A stretch of 64,000 nt of DNA from JAJPHW01 sp963799065 (GTDB taxonomy: Bacteria > Acidobacteriota > Terriglobia > Terriglobales > Acidobacteriaceae). Of this stretch, positions 35,318-44,029 are shown in pieces. A program made the position numbers and the translations under genes. The notes under the pieces were generated by a model that saw nothing but the letters and a program-made list of their open reading frames with translations, did not search any database and had not been told where the DNA came from. Each line of letters starts with the position of its first letter. Within the stretch, counting starts at the first letter, position 1. Where the stretch lies: contig CAWCVJ010000003.1 in assembly GCA_963799065.1 (NCBI GenBank), positions 1-64,000 of the forward strand, in the 5' to 3' direction.

Positions 35318-36196
35318 TTGCTGCAGTTGCCCGCGCACTGGCCGCACGTCACACTGATTAACGTCATCGACGTTCTGCTGGTCGCGATCATTATTTACGA
35401 GCTCCTGGCGCTCATTAAAGGGACGCGCGCGGCGGTCATGCTGGTCGGCTTTGTCGCGCTCGTCATCGCCTTTTATTTTTCCCGCATCGGCGAACTCTCC
35501 ACCCTCAACTGGCTGATCAGCACGCTGTTGCCTTACACCGTGTTCGCATTGATCGTTGTGTTTTCGGCTGAGATCAGGCAGGTCTTAGCACGCCTGGGAC
35601 GCAAACTCACCCTCAGCCGCGGCAGCCGGTCCGCCGAGGCCGAAGCCTACGACGACATCGTTCTCGCCGCCGACCTTTTTTCACAGAATCAGACCGGCGC
35701 GTTGATGGTAATCGAACGCGAAATCGGCTTGCGTACCTATATCGAAAGCGGCGTCCCCCTGGACGCACATCTTTCCTACGATTTGCTGGCCACCGTGTTT
35801 CGACCCAGCGCGCCGCTACACGACGGCGCAGTCATTATCCAAGGCGACCGCATCGCGGCGGCAGCGTGTTTCCTGCCCTTGTCGATGAATCCCGTGCTTT
35901 CCACTCAGCTCGGCACGCGTCATCGCGCGGGCATCGGTGTCACTGAAGAAACCGACGCCATCGCCGTCATCATCTCCGAAGAGACCGGCACGATCAGCAT
36001 CGCCCTCGGCGGCAAGATTGAACGCGACCTCTCGGTGGCAGCGCTGCGCGAACGCTTGGGCGGCCTGCTAAAGCGCTATGTGCCATCTTCAACTCTGCCA
36101 ACACCCGTGCGCCCGAGTGAAGAGGTACGCGAACACTCAGCGGAAAAAGCGCACGTCCGATCGGCTGACCCAGAGCAGTTCGGAGCAGACCTGTAA
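35318..36196 (+). CDS. cdaA: Diadenylate cyclase CdaA (DacA)
   Basis: 292 residues. Three N-terminal membrane helices (about 15-95), then the DAC domain with LHDGAVII (DGA) and GTRHRAGIG (RHR), the two motifs that join two ATP into c-di-AMP. The TTG start has GGAGG seven bases upstream. The stop overlaps the next ATG by one base (TAATG). First gene of the conserved cdaA-cdaR-glmM operon. Confidence 0.95.
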   Translation: MLQLPAHWPHVTLINVIDVLLVAIIIYELLALIKGTRAAVMLVGFVALVIAFYFSRIGELSTLNWLISTLLPYTVFALIVVFSAEIRQVLARLGRKLTLSRGSRSAEAEAYDDIVLAADLFSQNQTGALMVIEREIGLRTYIESGVPLDAHLSYDLLATVFRPSAPLHDGAVIIQGDRIAAAACFLPLSMNPVLSTQLGTRHRAGIGVTEETDAIAVIISEETGTISIALGGKIERDLSVAALRERLGGLLKRYVPSSTLPTPVRPSEEVREHSAEKAHVRSADPEQFGADL

Positions 36197-36888
36197 TGCG
36201 AGACTTCTTTCGCCGCCACGTCTCCCACAATCTCGGTCTGAAGCTTCTGTCGCTGGCTCTAGCCGTCGGTCTTTGGCTCGGTCTGGCCAAAGATCCGGTC
36301 ACCGAAATCGCACTCGACGTCCCCATTGAATTTCACGGCGTCCCGGACAATATGGTCGTGAGTTCTCCCGATGTTTATGAAGCACACATCTGGCTGCGCG
36401 GCCCGGAGCGCTTGGTTCACCGCCTCAGCCCTTCCGACGTGCATGCCGAAATGACGGTGTCGGTGTCCAACGCCGGGCAACGGATTTTCGATCTCTCGGC
36501 AAAGAACATTCATCAACCGACAGGTATCGAAGTGGTGCAGGTGGTCCCCAGCCAATTTCACCTGGAGTTTGACGAACGGATTACTCGCCGCATCGCGGTA
36601 CAGCCCAGGATCGTTGGTTCGCCCGCTCCGGGATTTGAGCTGAGTCGCGTGATCGTTGTGCCTGAGACGGTCGCGATCAGCGGCCCTAAGAAGCACGTGG
36701 AAGCCGTGGAGGCGGCCATCACCGATCCCATCGACGTCACCGGAGCCATGGATCGCGCCGCCTTCGGACGCCATGCTTATGTCGGCGATCCGCTAATTCA
36801 AGTTCTCGACACCGACCCGCTGCGAGTTACGGTTATCATGGAGAGGGTTCCGGTCCCAGCCCCGACGCCCGAAACCCAACATCCATGA
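36196..36888 (+). CDS. cdaR: CdaR (YbbR-domain) regulator of CdaA
   Basis: 230 residues: one N-terminal membrane anchor (LGLKLLSLALAVGLWLGL) and YbbR repeats outside the membrane. CdaR binds CdaA and adjusts its activity. Two YbbR units can be seen (about 30-120 and 120-210), fewer than in Firmicutes. Overlaps cdaA upstream and glmM downstream (ATGA). Confidence 0.9.
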   Translation: MRDFFRRHVSHNLGLKLLSLALAVGLWLGLAKDPVTEIALDVPIEFHGVPDNMVVSSPDVYEAHIWLRGPERLVHRLSPSDVHAEMTVSVSNAGQRIFDLSAKNIHQPTGIEVVQVVPSQFHLEFDERITRRIAVQPRIVGSPAPGFELSRVIVVPETVAISGPKKHVEAVEAAITDPIDVTGAMDRAAFGRHAYVGDPLIQVLDTDPLRVTVIMERVPVPAPTPETQHP

Positions 36889-38252
36889 CCGCTTCCCAAC
36901 GAAAATTGTTCGGCACTGACGGCATCCGGGGAGTCGCCGGCGAATTCCCGCTTTCGCCCGAAGGCGTCCATGCCATTGGCTACGCGCTCGGACACGACCT
37001 CAGAAAGAAAAGTGGCCGGCCGCGAGTCGTCATCGGGCAGGACACAAGAAAATCGAGCGCATTGATTGCGGATCAACTCTCCGCGGGCTTGCGCTCGGCG
37101 GGATGCGAAGTGCATAGCGCAGGCGTCATCACCACTCCCGGCGTCGCTTATCTTACTCGCTTCCACAAGTTTTCGGCGGGCGTAGTGATTTCAGCCTCCC
37201 ACAATCCCTGGATGGACAACGGCATAAAGGTCTTCTCCGGCTCGGGATTCAAATTGCCGGATGCGGAAGAACTCGCCATCGAGCGGGAGATCTTTTCCAT
37301 TCTCACTCAGGCGAAGCCGTTGCCGCCCGTTGTCGAAAACAGCCTGCCCGGCGAGGCGCAACTGCGCGAAGACTATATCAACTGGCTGGCGAGCGATGTT
37401 CATACCGATGTGAGCGGTTTGCACATCCTGGTGGACTGCGCCAACGGCGCGGCAGCGGCTGAAGCTCCGCCATTGTTTGCTAAGTGTGGAATCAAAGCCG
37501 AGTTTATTCACGCCAGCCCGAACGGTATAAATATTAACGATAATTGCGGCGCGCTTCATCCACGGACGGCGGCGACAACAGTTGCGGCCAGTAATGGCAG
37601 GTTCGACTTGGGGGTGACCTTCGACGGCGACGCCGACCGCGCGCTGTTCAGCGACGCCCAGGGCAACGTAGTGAATGGGGACGCGATTCTGTTGCTGACG
37701 GCTCGCGATATGCAGGCGCGCGGCGTATTGCAGAATTCCACCATCGTGGCCACGACGATGTCGAATATGGGACTCGAAATCGCGCTGCGCGATTCCGGCA
37801 TTCGCATGTTGCGCGCCGGAGTGGGCGATAAATATGTGCTCGAAGAAATGCAGAAGACTGGCGCAATCCTTGGCGGGGAGCAGTCCGGGCACATCATCTT
37901 CCGCGATGGCGAGGCCACCACCGGTGATGGCCTGCTCACGGCGCTGCGCGTGATGGAAGTCATGGCGCGCCGCAAAATGGCGCTGGCCGATCTCATCGCC
38001 GACCTGAAAGTATTTCCCCAGGTGATTCAAAATGTACGCGTGCGCGAGAAAGTCCCCTTCGCCGAAGTTGCTGCCATTCAAAAAACGATCGATGACGCCG
38101 AGCGCGAACTGCACGGCAACGGACGCGTTGTCGTCCGCTACTCAGGCACCGAAGCCCTCGCACGAGTCATGATCGAAGCCGAAACCGAAGAGCAGATGAA
38201 GCTGCTGGCAGGAAACATCGCGGGCGCGATCCAACAAAATCTAGGCCTCTAA
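36885..38252 (+). CDS. glmM: Phosphoglucosamine mutase
   Basis: 455 residues, makes glucosamine-1-phosphate for UDP-GlcNAc. N-terminal LFGTDGIRGVAGEFPL, the phosphoserine loop VVISASHNPWMDNGIKVFS, the metal loop DLGVTFDGDADRALFSD, and the C-terminal VVRYSGTEALARVM phosphate-binding site are all present. Its ATG overlaps cdaR and its stop overlaps the next small gene by one base. Confidence 0.97.
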   Translation: MTASQRKLFGTDGIRGVAGEFPLSPEGVHAIGYALGHDLRKKSGRPRVVIGQDTRKSSALIADQLSAGLRSAGCEVHSAGVITTPGVAYLTRFHKFSAGVVISASHNPWMDNGIKVFSGSGFKLPDAEELAIEREIFSILTQAKPLPPVVENSLPGEAQLREDYINWLASDVHTDVSGLHILVDCANGAAAAEAPPLFAKCGIKAEFIHASPNGININDNCGALHPRTAATTVAASNGRFDLGVTFDGDADRALFSDAQGNVVNGDAILLLTARDMQARGVLQNSTIVATTMSNMGLEIALRDSGIRMLRAGVGDKYVLEEMQKTGAILGGEQSGHIIFRDGEATTGDGLLTALRVMEVMARRKMALADLIADLKVFPQVIQNVRVREKVPFAEVAAIQKTIDDAERELHGNGRVVVRYSGTEALARVMIEAETEEQMKLLAGNIAGAIQQNLGL

Positions 38253-38428
38253 TGCAGGCCTGGCTTGGCAACATCGCGTCGCTTTGGAATTTGGCGTTGC
38301 TTCTCGGCGTTGGCGTGACGCTGGCGTTATTTCTGTATTCCGTATTCCTCAAGAAAATCATTCGCATACGACGGATTGCGAATGCGCGCTCGAAGAGGCT
38401 TATGCGTGAAGCGGCGGAGCGGGATTAG
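38252..38428 (+). CDS. 58-residue single-helix membrane peptide ending the cdaA operon
   Basis: ATG overlaps the glmM stop by one base (TAATG), the same coupling as cdaA-cdaR in this operon. Starts MQAWLGNIASLWN; one membrane helix at about 11-33 (LWNLALLLGVGVTLALFLYS), then a strongly basic tail (KKIIRIRRIANARSKR) and an acidic end. Topology by the positive-inside rule is C-terminus in the cytoplasm. Unknown function; the coupling suggests stoichiometric production with CdaA, CdaR and GlmM. The gene is short enough that routine callers can miss it. Confidence 0.68.
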   Translation: MQAWLGNIASLWNLALLLGVGVTLALFLYSVFLKKIIRIRRIANARSKRLMREAAERD

Positions 38429-38440
38429 CCGGCCGCTCCC

Positions 38441-41257
38441 TTAATCCAAGTCTCTCCAGTTCTTCCCCACTCCCACCTCGACCAACAACGGCACCGATAG
38501 CCGGTGCGCGTTTTCCATCTCTTCGCGCACCAGCGACTTCATAATGTCCACTTCGTTTTCAGGGACCTCGAATACCAACTCGTCATGAACCTGCAACGTC
38601 ATGCGGGACTTCATCGCTCGCTCCGCGATCGCCTTGTCGATGCGAATCATGGCGATCTTGATTAAGTCGGCGGCCGTTCCTTGCAGCGGTGTATTTACCG
38701 CGGTGCGTTCTGCGAAGCCGCGCTGGTTGGCGTTCTTGCTGTTGATATCCGGAATCGGACGCACACGGCCAAAGAGTGTTCGCACTTTGCCATCGCGGCG
38801 AACTTGTTCTAGCGTCGTATCGATGAACCGCCGCACGCCTGCATACTTCTCAAAATATGCATTGATGAACTGCTTCGCCTCGCTGGGTTCGATGCCGAGA
38901 TTCTGCGACAGACCGAATGCAGACAGTCCGTAAACAATTCCGAAGTTGACGACTTTGGCTTGACGCCGATGATCCGCGGTTACCATGAGTGGCGGAATGC
39001 CGAATACTTGCGATGCTGTCAGCGTATGAATATCGTCGCCCCGACGAAACGCTTCGACCAGCAACTCATCTTGTGAAAAGTGCGCCAGCAGACGCAACTC
39101 GATCTGCGAATAATCCGCGGCGAGGATAACATTGCCCGGCTCGGCCGTGAACGCGGCACGGATCTCGCGACCCAATTCCGTGCGGATCGGAATGTTCTGG
39201 AGATTAGGATTCACCGATGACAAACGTCCCGTGGCGGTTCCAGTCTGCAGGAAAGTAGTGTGGAGGCGGCCCGTCCTGCGATCAAGCAAGAGTGGCAACG
39301 TATCGACGTAAGTGGATTTCAGTTTCGTCAACTGGCGAAAATCGAGAACCTGGCGCGCGATGTCGTGTTCTTCCGCTAGTCCTTCCAACACATCGACGGC
39401 GGTCGAAATGGCCCTGCCCTTGCCGTATTTGATGGGCTTGGGCAATCCCAGGCGATTGAAAAGAACATCCCCCAGCTGCTTCGGTGAACTGATGTTGAAC
39501 TCGACGCCCGCCTGCTGATAAATCTCCTGCGCTTTGGTCGTAATCTCGCGATTCAAACGCGTGGACATCTCGGCGAGCACTTCGCGATCAATCGCGACGC
39601 CGGAGTTTTCCATGCGCAAAAGAACGGGTGCGAGCGGGAATTCAATGTCTTCGTAAAGCTTGAGCAGTCCGTTGCTCTCGACGTCCTCGCGCAAAGTGAC
39701 AGCCAAACGCCCCGTAATATCGGCAGCCTCTGCGACGCCGCCACTCAGTTTTATGTTGAAGCGCCGCAAGGCGACATCCGCCCGCGAATGTCCGTGAGCA
39801 GGGTACGTCGGATCGAGGAGGTACGAATACAGCATGGAATCATGCCGTACTCCATTCAGGGCAATTCCGCACTTCTGCAACTCGTGGGCGGCGGACTTGT
39901 AATTGTGAATTGCCTTTGGGATGGTCTCGTCTTCGAGGATCGGTTTGAGCCAAGCATCCGATCCGGCGAGAGTACCGGAAATCAACAACGCCTCGCCAAT
40001 CTTTGCAGAGATGGCGATATCTGCTCGCGAGTCGGCGACGGCCTCAGGCGCTTCCTCCATCAGAAGCATCGTCCCTTGAGCGCTCTCTGGTTCAGGAATC
40101 TCGTCTTCTTCTTCGGCCTGATCCGTCGGACTCACCACTCCCAGCGCAACCGCGAGCGAACCGCCCGTGGCAAGCTCTCTCACGAGTGCTTCAACATCGC
40201 GCGCAGACTTCGCCTCTGAATACTTCGTCTCGCTGACTTCCGCGACTGGCAAAATCTCTTTGAGGAGCGAACTAAATTCCAGCTCTGTGAACAGCGCGCG
40301 CAGCGCTTCAAGATCCGGCGCGCCCAACTTCATCGCTTCGGGATCGAATGCGATCGGCACATTGCAGTCGATGGTGACCAATCCTTTGCTCTTGAGAATG
40401 TTGTCGCGATTGTTTTGCAGCGATTCGCGATAGGTTTTCTTCTCGACTTCGTCCGCTCGGTCAAGCGCCTGCTCGACAGTGCCAAAGCGCTTAATAATTT
40501 CGACCGAGCCTTTGTCGCCGATGCCAGGCGCGCCGGGGACGTTGTCGATGGAGTCGCCGCGAAGCGCCATGACATCGACCACCCGCTCTGGCGGCACACC
40601 AAAGTAAACCTCAACTCCCGCGCCGTCGAGAATCAAATTGTCCTTCGGCGGATTGAGCACCTTCACCTGATCGTTGACCAGTTGCAGCATGTCTTTGTCG
40701 CTGGACACAATGAACACTGGAAACGAATTCTCCACGGCCCGGCAAGCGAGCGTACCGATGACATCGTCGGCCTCGTATCCCGAGGATTCGAGAATCGGAA
40801 TGCGATACGCCTCCAGCGCGCGCCGAATATAAGGAACCTGCTGCACTAAGTCGGGCGGCATCTCTTTGCGATTGGCCTTGTAGCCGTGATACTCCACGTC
40901 TTGGAATGTCTGCGTCTTCAAATCGAAGCGACGGACGCCGGTAATCTCGCGAGCCTGCTGATCGCGAAACGTAGGCCCCGCTACATCGAACACGGCTGCA
41001 AGGTATTGCGGCGAAAAGTCATCTCGCAGTTTACGGAGCATGTTCACGAAGACGTACGTCGCCGCGGTAGGTAACCCCGTTCGCGTGGACATACTCCGCT
41101 GCCGCGCCATGGCATGGTACGCGCGAAAAATAAACGACATCGTATCGATCAAGAAAATTGCATTCGCGGGAATCGGTGGCAAAGCTTTCGGCGATGCGGG
41201 GGGAATCGATTCTGCGGGAAGCGAAGCAGCAGCAGACGTTTTCTTTCGCGAGGGCAC
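38441..41257 (-). CDS. polA: DNA polymerase I
   Basis: 938 residues. N-terminal 5'-3' exonuclease (LIDTMSFIFRAYHAMARQ; VFIVSSDKDMLQLV; LRGDSIDNVPGAPGIGDKG), a middle 3'-5' exonuclease-like domain, and the polymerase with motif A (DYSQIELRLLAH), motif B (RRQAKVVNFGIVYG) and motif C (QVHDELVFEVPE). In the middle domain the DxE of Exo I is absent (GSLAVALGVVSP) and Exo II reads HNYKSAAHEL without the Asp, so proofreading is probably lost. The middle domain also carries a long acidic insert (QAEEEDEIPEPES). Start is GTG, eight bases after ruvX. Confidence 0.96.
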   Translation of the reverse strand: MPSRKKTSAAASLPAESIPPASPKALPPIPANAIFLIDTMSFIFRAYHAMARQRSMSTRTGLPTAATYVFVNMLRKLRDDFSPQYLAAVFDVAGPTFRDQQAREITGVRRFDLKTQTFQDVEYHGYKANRKEMPPDLVQQVPYIRRALEAYRIPILESSGYEADDVIGTLACRAVENSFPVFIVSSDKDMLQLVNDQVKVLNPPKDNLILDGAGVEVYFGVPPERVVDVMALRGDSIDNVPGAPGIGDKGSVEIIKRFGTVEQALDRADEVEKKTYRESLQNNRDNILKSKGLVTIDCNVPIAFDPEAMKLGAPDLEALRALFTELEFSSLLKEILPVAEVSETKYSEAKSARDVEALVRELATGGSLAVALGVVSPTDQAEEEDEIPEPESAQGTMLLMEEAPEAVADSRADIAISAKIGEALLISGTLAGSDAWLKPILEDETIPKAIHNYKSAAHELQKCGIALNGVRHDSMLYSYLLDPTYPAHGHSRADVALRRFNIKLSGGVAEAADITGRLAVTLREDVESNGLLKLYEDIEFPLAPVLLRMENSGVAIDREVLAEMSTRLNREITTKAQEIYQQAGVEFNISSPKQLGDVLFNRLGLPKPIKYGKGRAISTAVDVLEGLAEEHDIARQVLDFRQLTKLKSTYVDTLPLLLDRRTGRLHTTFLQTGTATGRLSSVNPNLQNIPIRTELGREIRAAFTAEPGNVILAADYSQIELRLLAHFSQDELLVEAFRRGDDIHTLTASQVFGIPPLMVTADHRRQAKVVNFGIVYGLSAFGLSQNLGIEPSEAKQFINAYFEKYAGVRRFIDTTLEQVRRDGKVRTLFGRVRPIPDINSKNANQRGFAERTAVNTPLQGTAADLIKIAMIRIDKAIAERAMKSRMTLQVHDELVFEVPENEVDIMKSLVREEMENAHRLSVPLLVEVGVGKNWRDLD

Positions 41258-41265
41258 GCTTAATT

Positions 41266-41715
41266 CTATAGCGATTCTGCGCCGGGCTCTCTTTGATCGG
41301 CGCGCGCCGCCGCGCCGCTTTGCGCTTCCATCCAGCTTTGCAGGATCAGCACTGCCGCCATTCGATCCACGACTTCACCGCGGCGCTTGATTGACATTTC
41401 TGTTTCGCGCAGCAGGCGATTGGCCTGGGCTGATGTGAGGCGCTCGTCCCAAAGGTGCACAGGGATGCGAAAGCGCTTGCGTAAGTCTTCTGCGAAGAGC
41501 AGCATTTTGTCCGACTGGCGGCCTTCTTCGCCGCTCATACGCAGCGGAAATCCGACGACGATTTGAGTTACGGAATACTGGCGAATAATCTGATCCAGCT
41601 GCGCGAGGTCAGTCCTCTTATTGCGCCGCTGGACGGTTTCCAGTCCCTGCGCCGTAATCCCCAGCAAATCGGAGACGGCCACGCCAATGCGTCGTGCGCC
41701 TACATCCAGGCCCAT
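41266..41715 (-). CDS. ruvX: RuvX/YqgF family resolvase-like protein
   Basis: 149 residues from the ATG at 41715. RNase-H-like fold: MGLDVGARRIGVAVSD (first Asp), IVVGFPLRMSGEEG, LWDERLTSAQANRLL (Glu), and VVDRMAAVLILQSWM (last Asp). Involved in 16S rRNA 5' end maturation (YqgF) or Holliday-junction processing, depending on species. In-frame TTG/GTG starts just upstream are possible. Followed closely by polA; the upstream neighbour is the divergent AI-2E family gene. Confidence 0.92.
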   Translation of the reverse strand: MGLDVGARRIGVAVSDLLGITAQGLETVQRRNKRTDLAQLDQIIRQYSVTQIVVGFPLRMSGEEGRQSDKMLLFAEDLRKRFRIPVHLWDERLTSAQANRLLRETEMSIKRRGEVVDRMAAVLILQSWMEAQSGAAARADQREPGAESL

Positions 41716-41818
41716 TACACGCGTCACAACGGACGGCGCCAAATTGTCATCCAAGCTTTTCACCGTGGGCCACGTCCAATTATAGGGCGAGGCAAAAATC
41801 GCGTTTTGGAATACGATA

Positions 41819-42913
41819 ATGAAGATGGAGTCCGAGCTCACACCCGCCGAACTCGAGATTCAGCTCCCCGCGCCCACACCGGCTGCCGCGCTGCCTCCGC
41901 ACGAAAAATTTCACTGGGCGTTCAACATGATTGGCATCGGAGCCATTCTGACGCTCTGCTACTACGCGGAAATCGTGCTGGCGGTCGTTCTTGTTTCTGT
42001 GCTGCTGGCGTTCATCCTCGCGCCTATCGTGGACGCACTAACTTTCTTTCGGTTGCCACGGTTCATCGCCGCCGGCTTGGCCGTGCTGATGATGATCGCG
42101 GCTCTCGGCGGAGCGGTTTATCTTTCCTACAATCAGGGCGCGACTCTAATCCAGGAACTGCCCAAGTACACCAAGAAAATTAAAGATCAGGTCAACGTGT
42201 ATCGCAAGCGGGCGGAGACGTTCGAGGTGCTGACGCCGGAACACGAAAAGGGCGTGCTGGACGTTCGTTCCACCACCGATTGGACCGACATCCTCAACCG
42301 CGGCGTGGGATCGGTCTGGCAAGCGGCGTTCGCGGCGTCGTTCGTGCCGTTTCTCGTTTTCTTCATGTTGAGTTGGCAAAGCCATGTGCGCTCGTCCACC
42401 GTAATGCTTTTCCCCATGCGAAGTCGCCACACGGCTTACATCACGCTGGGGCGAATCACCAAAATGATTCGCAGCTTCATGGTGGGTAATCTGCTCATCG
42501 GATTGTTTATCGGCGCAGCCAGCACGCTCGTCTTCTGGATTCTCGGCGTGCCGTTTTTCTATTTCGCCGGATTCCTTAGCGGTCTGTTGAGCCTCGTCCC
42601 GTACTTGGGGATCGTGCTGTCTCTGGCCCCGCCGGTTTTTGTCGGGGTCGGCCACCTTGAGTCGAGTGAAATGTTTTACGTTGTTGTCACCGTTGTGGGG
42701 TTGCACGTGATCGCCATGAATGTGATGTATCCATTATTCTTAGGCAATCGTCTGCAGTTGAATCCGCTAGCGGTGACGATTTCTCTGCTTTTTTGGGCGT
42801 GGTTGTGGGGTGGGATCGGACTCTTACTGGCCATTCCGCTGACGGCAGCGATGAAGATTATCTTTGATAGTGTGGAGACGCTGCGGCCCTATGGGGCGTG
42901 GTTGGGGGAGTGA
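41819..42913 (+). CDS. AI-2E family transporter (PerM/TqsA-like)
   Basis: 364 residues, about eight membrane segments. After a proline-rich N-terminus the double hydrophobic block of the family (LLAFILAPIVDALTFFRLPR) is followed by a soluble loop (about 100-160) and four or more C-terminal helices with LSGLLSLVPYLGIVLSLAPP and LFLGNRLQLNPLAVTISLLFW, which are family signatures. Substrates range from autoinducer-2 to sodium/proton exchange; not assignable here. Divergent from ruvX and convergent with the CarD gene with only six bases between them. Confidence 0.87.
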   Translation: MKMESELTPAELEIQLPAPTPAAALPPHEKFHWAFNMIGIGAILTLCYYAEIVLAVVLVSVLLAFILAPIVDALTFFRLPRFIAAGLAVLMMIAALGGAVYLSYNQGATLIQELPKYTKKIKDQVNVYRKRAETFEVLTPEHEKGVLDVRSTTDWTDILNRGVGSVWQAAFAASFVPFLVFFMLSWQSHVRSSTVMLFPMRSRHTAYITLGRITKMIRSFMVGNLLIGLFIGAASTLVFWILGVPFFYFAGFLSGLLSLVPYLGIVLSLAPPVFVGVGHLESSEMFYVVVTVVGLHVIAMNVMYPLFLGNRLQLNPLAVTISLLFWAWLWGGIGLLLAIPLTAAMKIIFDSVETLRPYGAWLGE

Positions 42914-42919
42914 AGCGGT

Positions 42920-43471
42920 TTAGTCTTCTTCGATGAAGTACGAGGCGTCGGGGAACTTCAAATTGCATTTCGCAAGTGCATTGGTCAAAAGCGCCTCAAC
43001 TTCCTGTTCGGCGCAGTCTTTCGCCATGGCCAGCTCGCTGACCAGGAGATAGCGGGCGCGCTCCATCATCTTCTTTTCGCGAGCGGACACCGGCTTTACG
43101 TGATCCAGCACCAGCAATCCCTTTAGGACGAACGCCACGTCGAGCAGCGAACCGGTGCGCATCCGGTCGGAGTTTTCTTTGAAGCGGTTCTTCCAGTCGG
43201 CTTGGCCTTCGACCTCGCCGTGGGCTAAAAACTCGACAATTTTCTCGATGTCGCCGTTCTTGACCACCCGGCGCATGCCCACCGCGCCTACATTTTCTAC
43301 TGGCACGGTGATCTTCACGCTGCTCGACTTAATCGAGAGCAGGTAGAATTTCTGCACATTTTCGCCGATGGTTCGGCTGCTGATTTGCTCAATAACTCCT
43401 ATCCCATGATTAGGATAGACAACTTTGTCGCCAACGCGAAAATTGTCGCTCACAAGCGCGGAACCTAGCAT
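42920..43471 (-). CDS. CarD/CdnL-family RNA polymerase-binding regulator
   Basis: 183 residues. The N-terminal RID-type Tudor domain (FRVGDKVVYPNHGIGVIEQI) binds the RNA polymerase beta subunit; the C-terminal helices (ERARYLLVSELAMAKDCAEQE) stabilise the promoter complex. It should raise rRNA-promoter open-complex stability, as in mycobacteria and myxobacteria. Start ATG at 43471, behind AGGTGG. An N-terminal GTG nine codons later, in front of SDNFRVGD, would also give a typical protein. Confidence 0.9.
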   Translation of the reverse strand: MLGSALVSDNFRVGDKVVYPNHGIGVIEQISSRTIGENVQKFYLLSIKSSSVKITVPVENVGAVGMRRVVKNGDIEKIVEFLAHGEVEGQADWKNRFKENSDRMRTGSLLDVAFVLKGLLVLDHVKPVSAREKKMMERARYLLVSELAMAKDCAEQEVEALLTNALAKCNLKFPDASYFIEED

Positions 43472-43511
43472 GCAGACCACCTGACCGCTGCTGAAAAGCA
43501 GCTTCTAAAGT

Positions 43512-43740
43512 CTATCGTAGCGGGGAAACAAAGGCAATTTGGGGATATTCGGACTCACAGCGATCCGCTGAAACTTGATCTCCGCCCAGTGACAATACCA
43601 CCACTGTGCCGCTATCCATCAGGCTAGTCTGGTTGCCAGCCGTGCTGTATCCGGCGGAGACGCTATCCAGCGCTAGGCCGCTGTATTCGACGGCGACGAC
43701 GCCTGCAGAAGAAATAGGTCCGGTGCCCGCGGCCGGGCGG
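43512..43740 (-). pseudogene. 3' fragment of a secreted protein
   Basis: Open frame without its own start. VVAVEYSGLALDSVSAG and TSLMDSGTVVVLSLGG look like the end of a beta-rich, Gly/Ser/Thr surface protein. It begins right at a REP-type palindrome and, on the other side of the REP/RAYT block, the truncated beta-helix gene ends. I infer that both are halves of one gene, or the remains of two similar genes. Confidence 0.45.
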
Positions 43741-43768
43741 CCCGCCTTTACGTTTCTCAAAAGGTGGG
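43741..43768. repeat. REP-type palindrome, left
   Basis: Arms CCCGCCTTT and AAAGGTGGG around about ten bases, one G-T mismatch. It flanks the RAYT remnant together with the palindrome at 43999-44029. Confidence 0.65.
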
Positions 43769-43882
43769 GACGACGCGACCTATTGTCACAGCTCTTTCTT
43801 TTCGCGTCGCGGTGTGCTCGGCCTGTGTCCAATCATCCCACGCGCGATTACGGCAATCACGATCTGCGTTTCATCAATTGCA

Positions 43883-43996
43883 GTCGAGCAGTGGCGCTGG
43901 AGCAGCTATCGGAGTTATGCTTTCGGGGAAGAGGGCGCAGTGAAACTAAATCAGCAGCGCGAGATCAAAATAAAGCTTCCGCCGCAGGCAGCATGA
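43883..43996 (+). pseudogene. Remnant of a REP-associated tyrosine transposase (RAYT, Y1 family)
   Basis: The last ~37 codons, VEQWRWSSYRSYAFGEEGAV then KLNQQREIKIKLPPQAA, match the conserved C-terminus of RAYT proteins of this phylum (EQWRWSS-R-Y--GE). The HUH and Tyr catalytic parts are missing; the frame upstream is short and stops at 43814. It lies between two REP palindromes, the usual RAYT surroundings. Confidence 0.65.
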
Positions 43997-43998
43997 AT

Positions 43999-44029
43999 GC
44001 CCACCTTTACAAAGAACGTAAAAGTGGGC
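43999..44029. repeat. REP-type palindrome, right
   Basis: Arms GCCCACCTTTAC (43999-44010) and GTAAAAGTGGGC (44018-44029), one mismatch, seven-base loop. The stop codon of the truncated beta-helix gene lies inside it. Confidence 0.75.

Noticed and set aside
37191..38114. 307-codon minus-strand frame opposite glmM
   Set aside because: Antisense shadow; glmM motifs are complete on the other strand.
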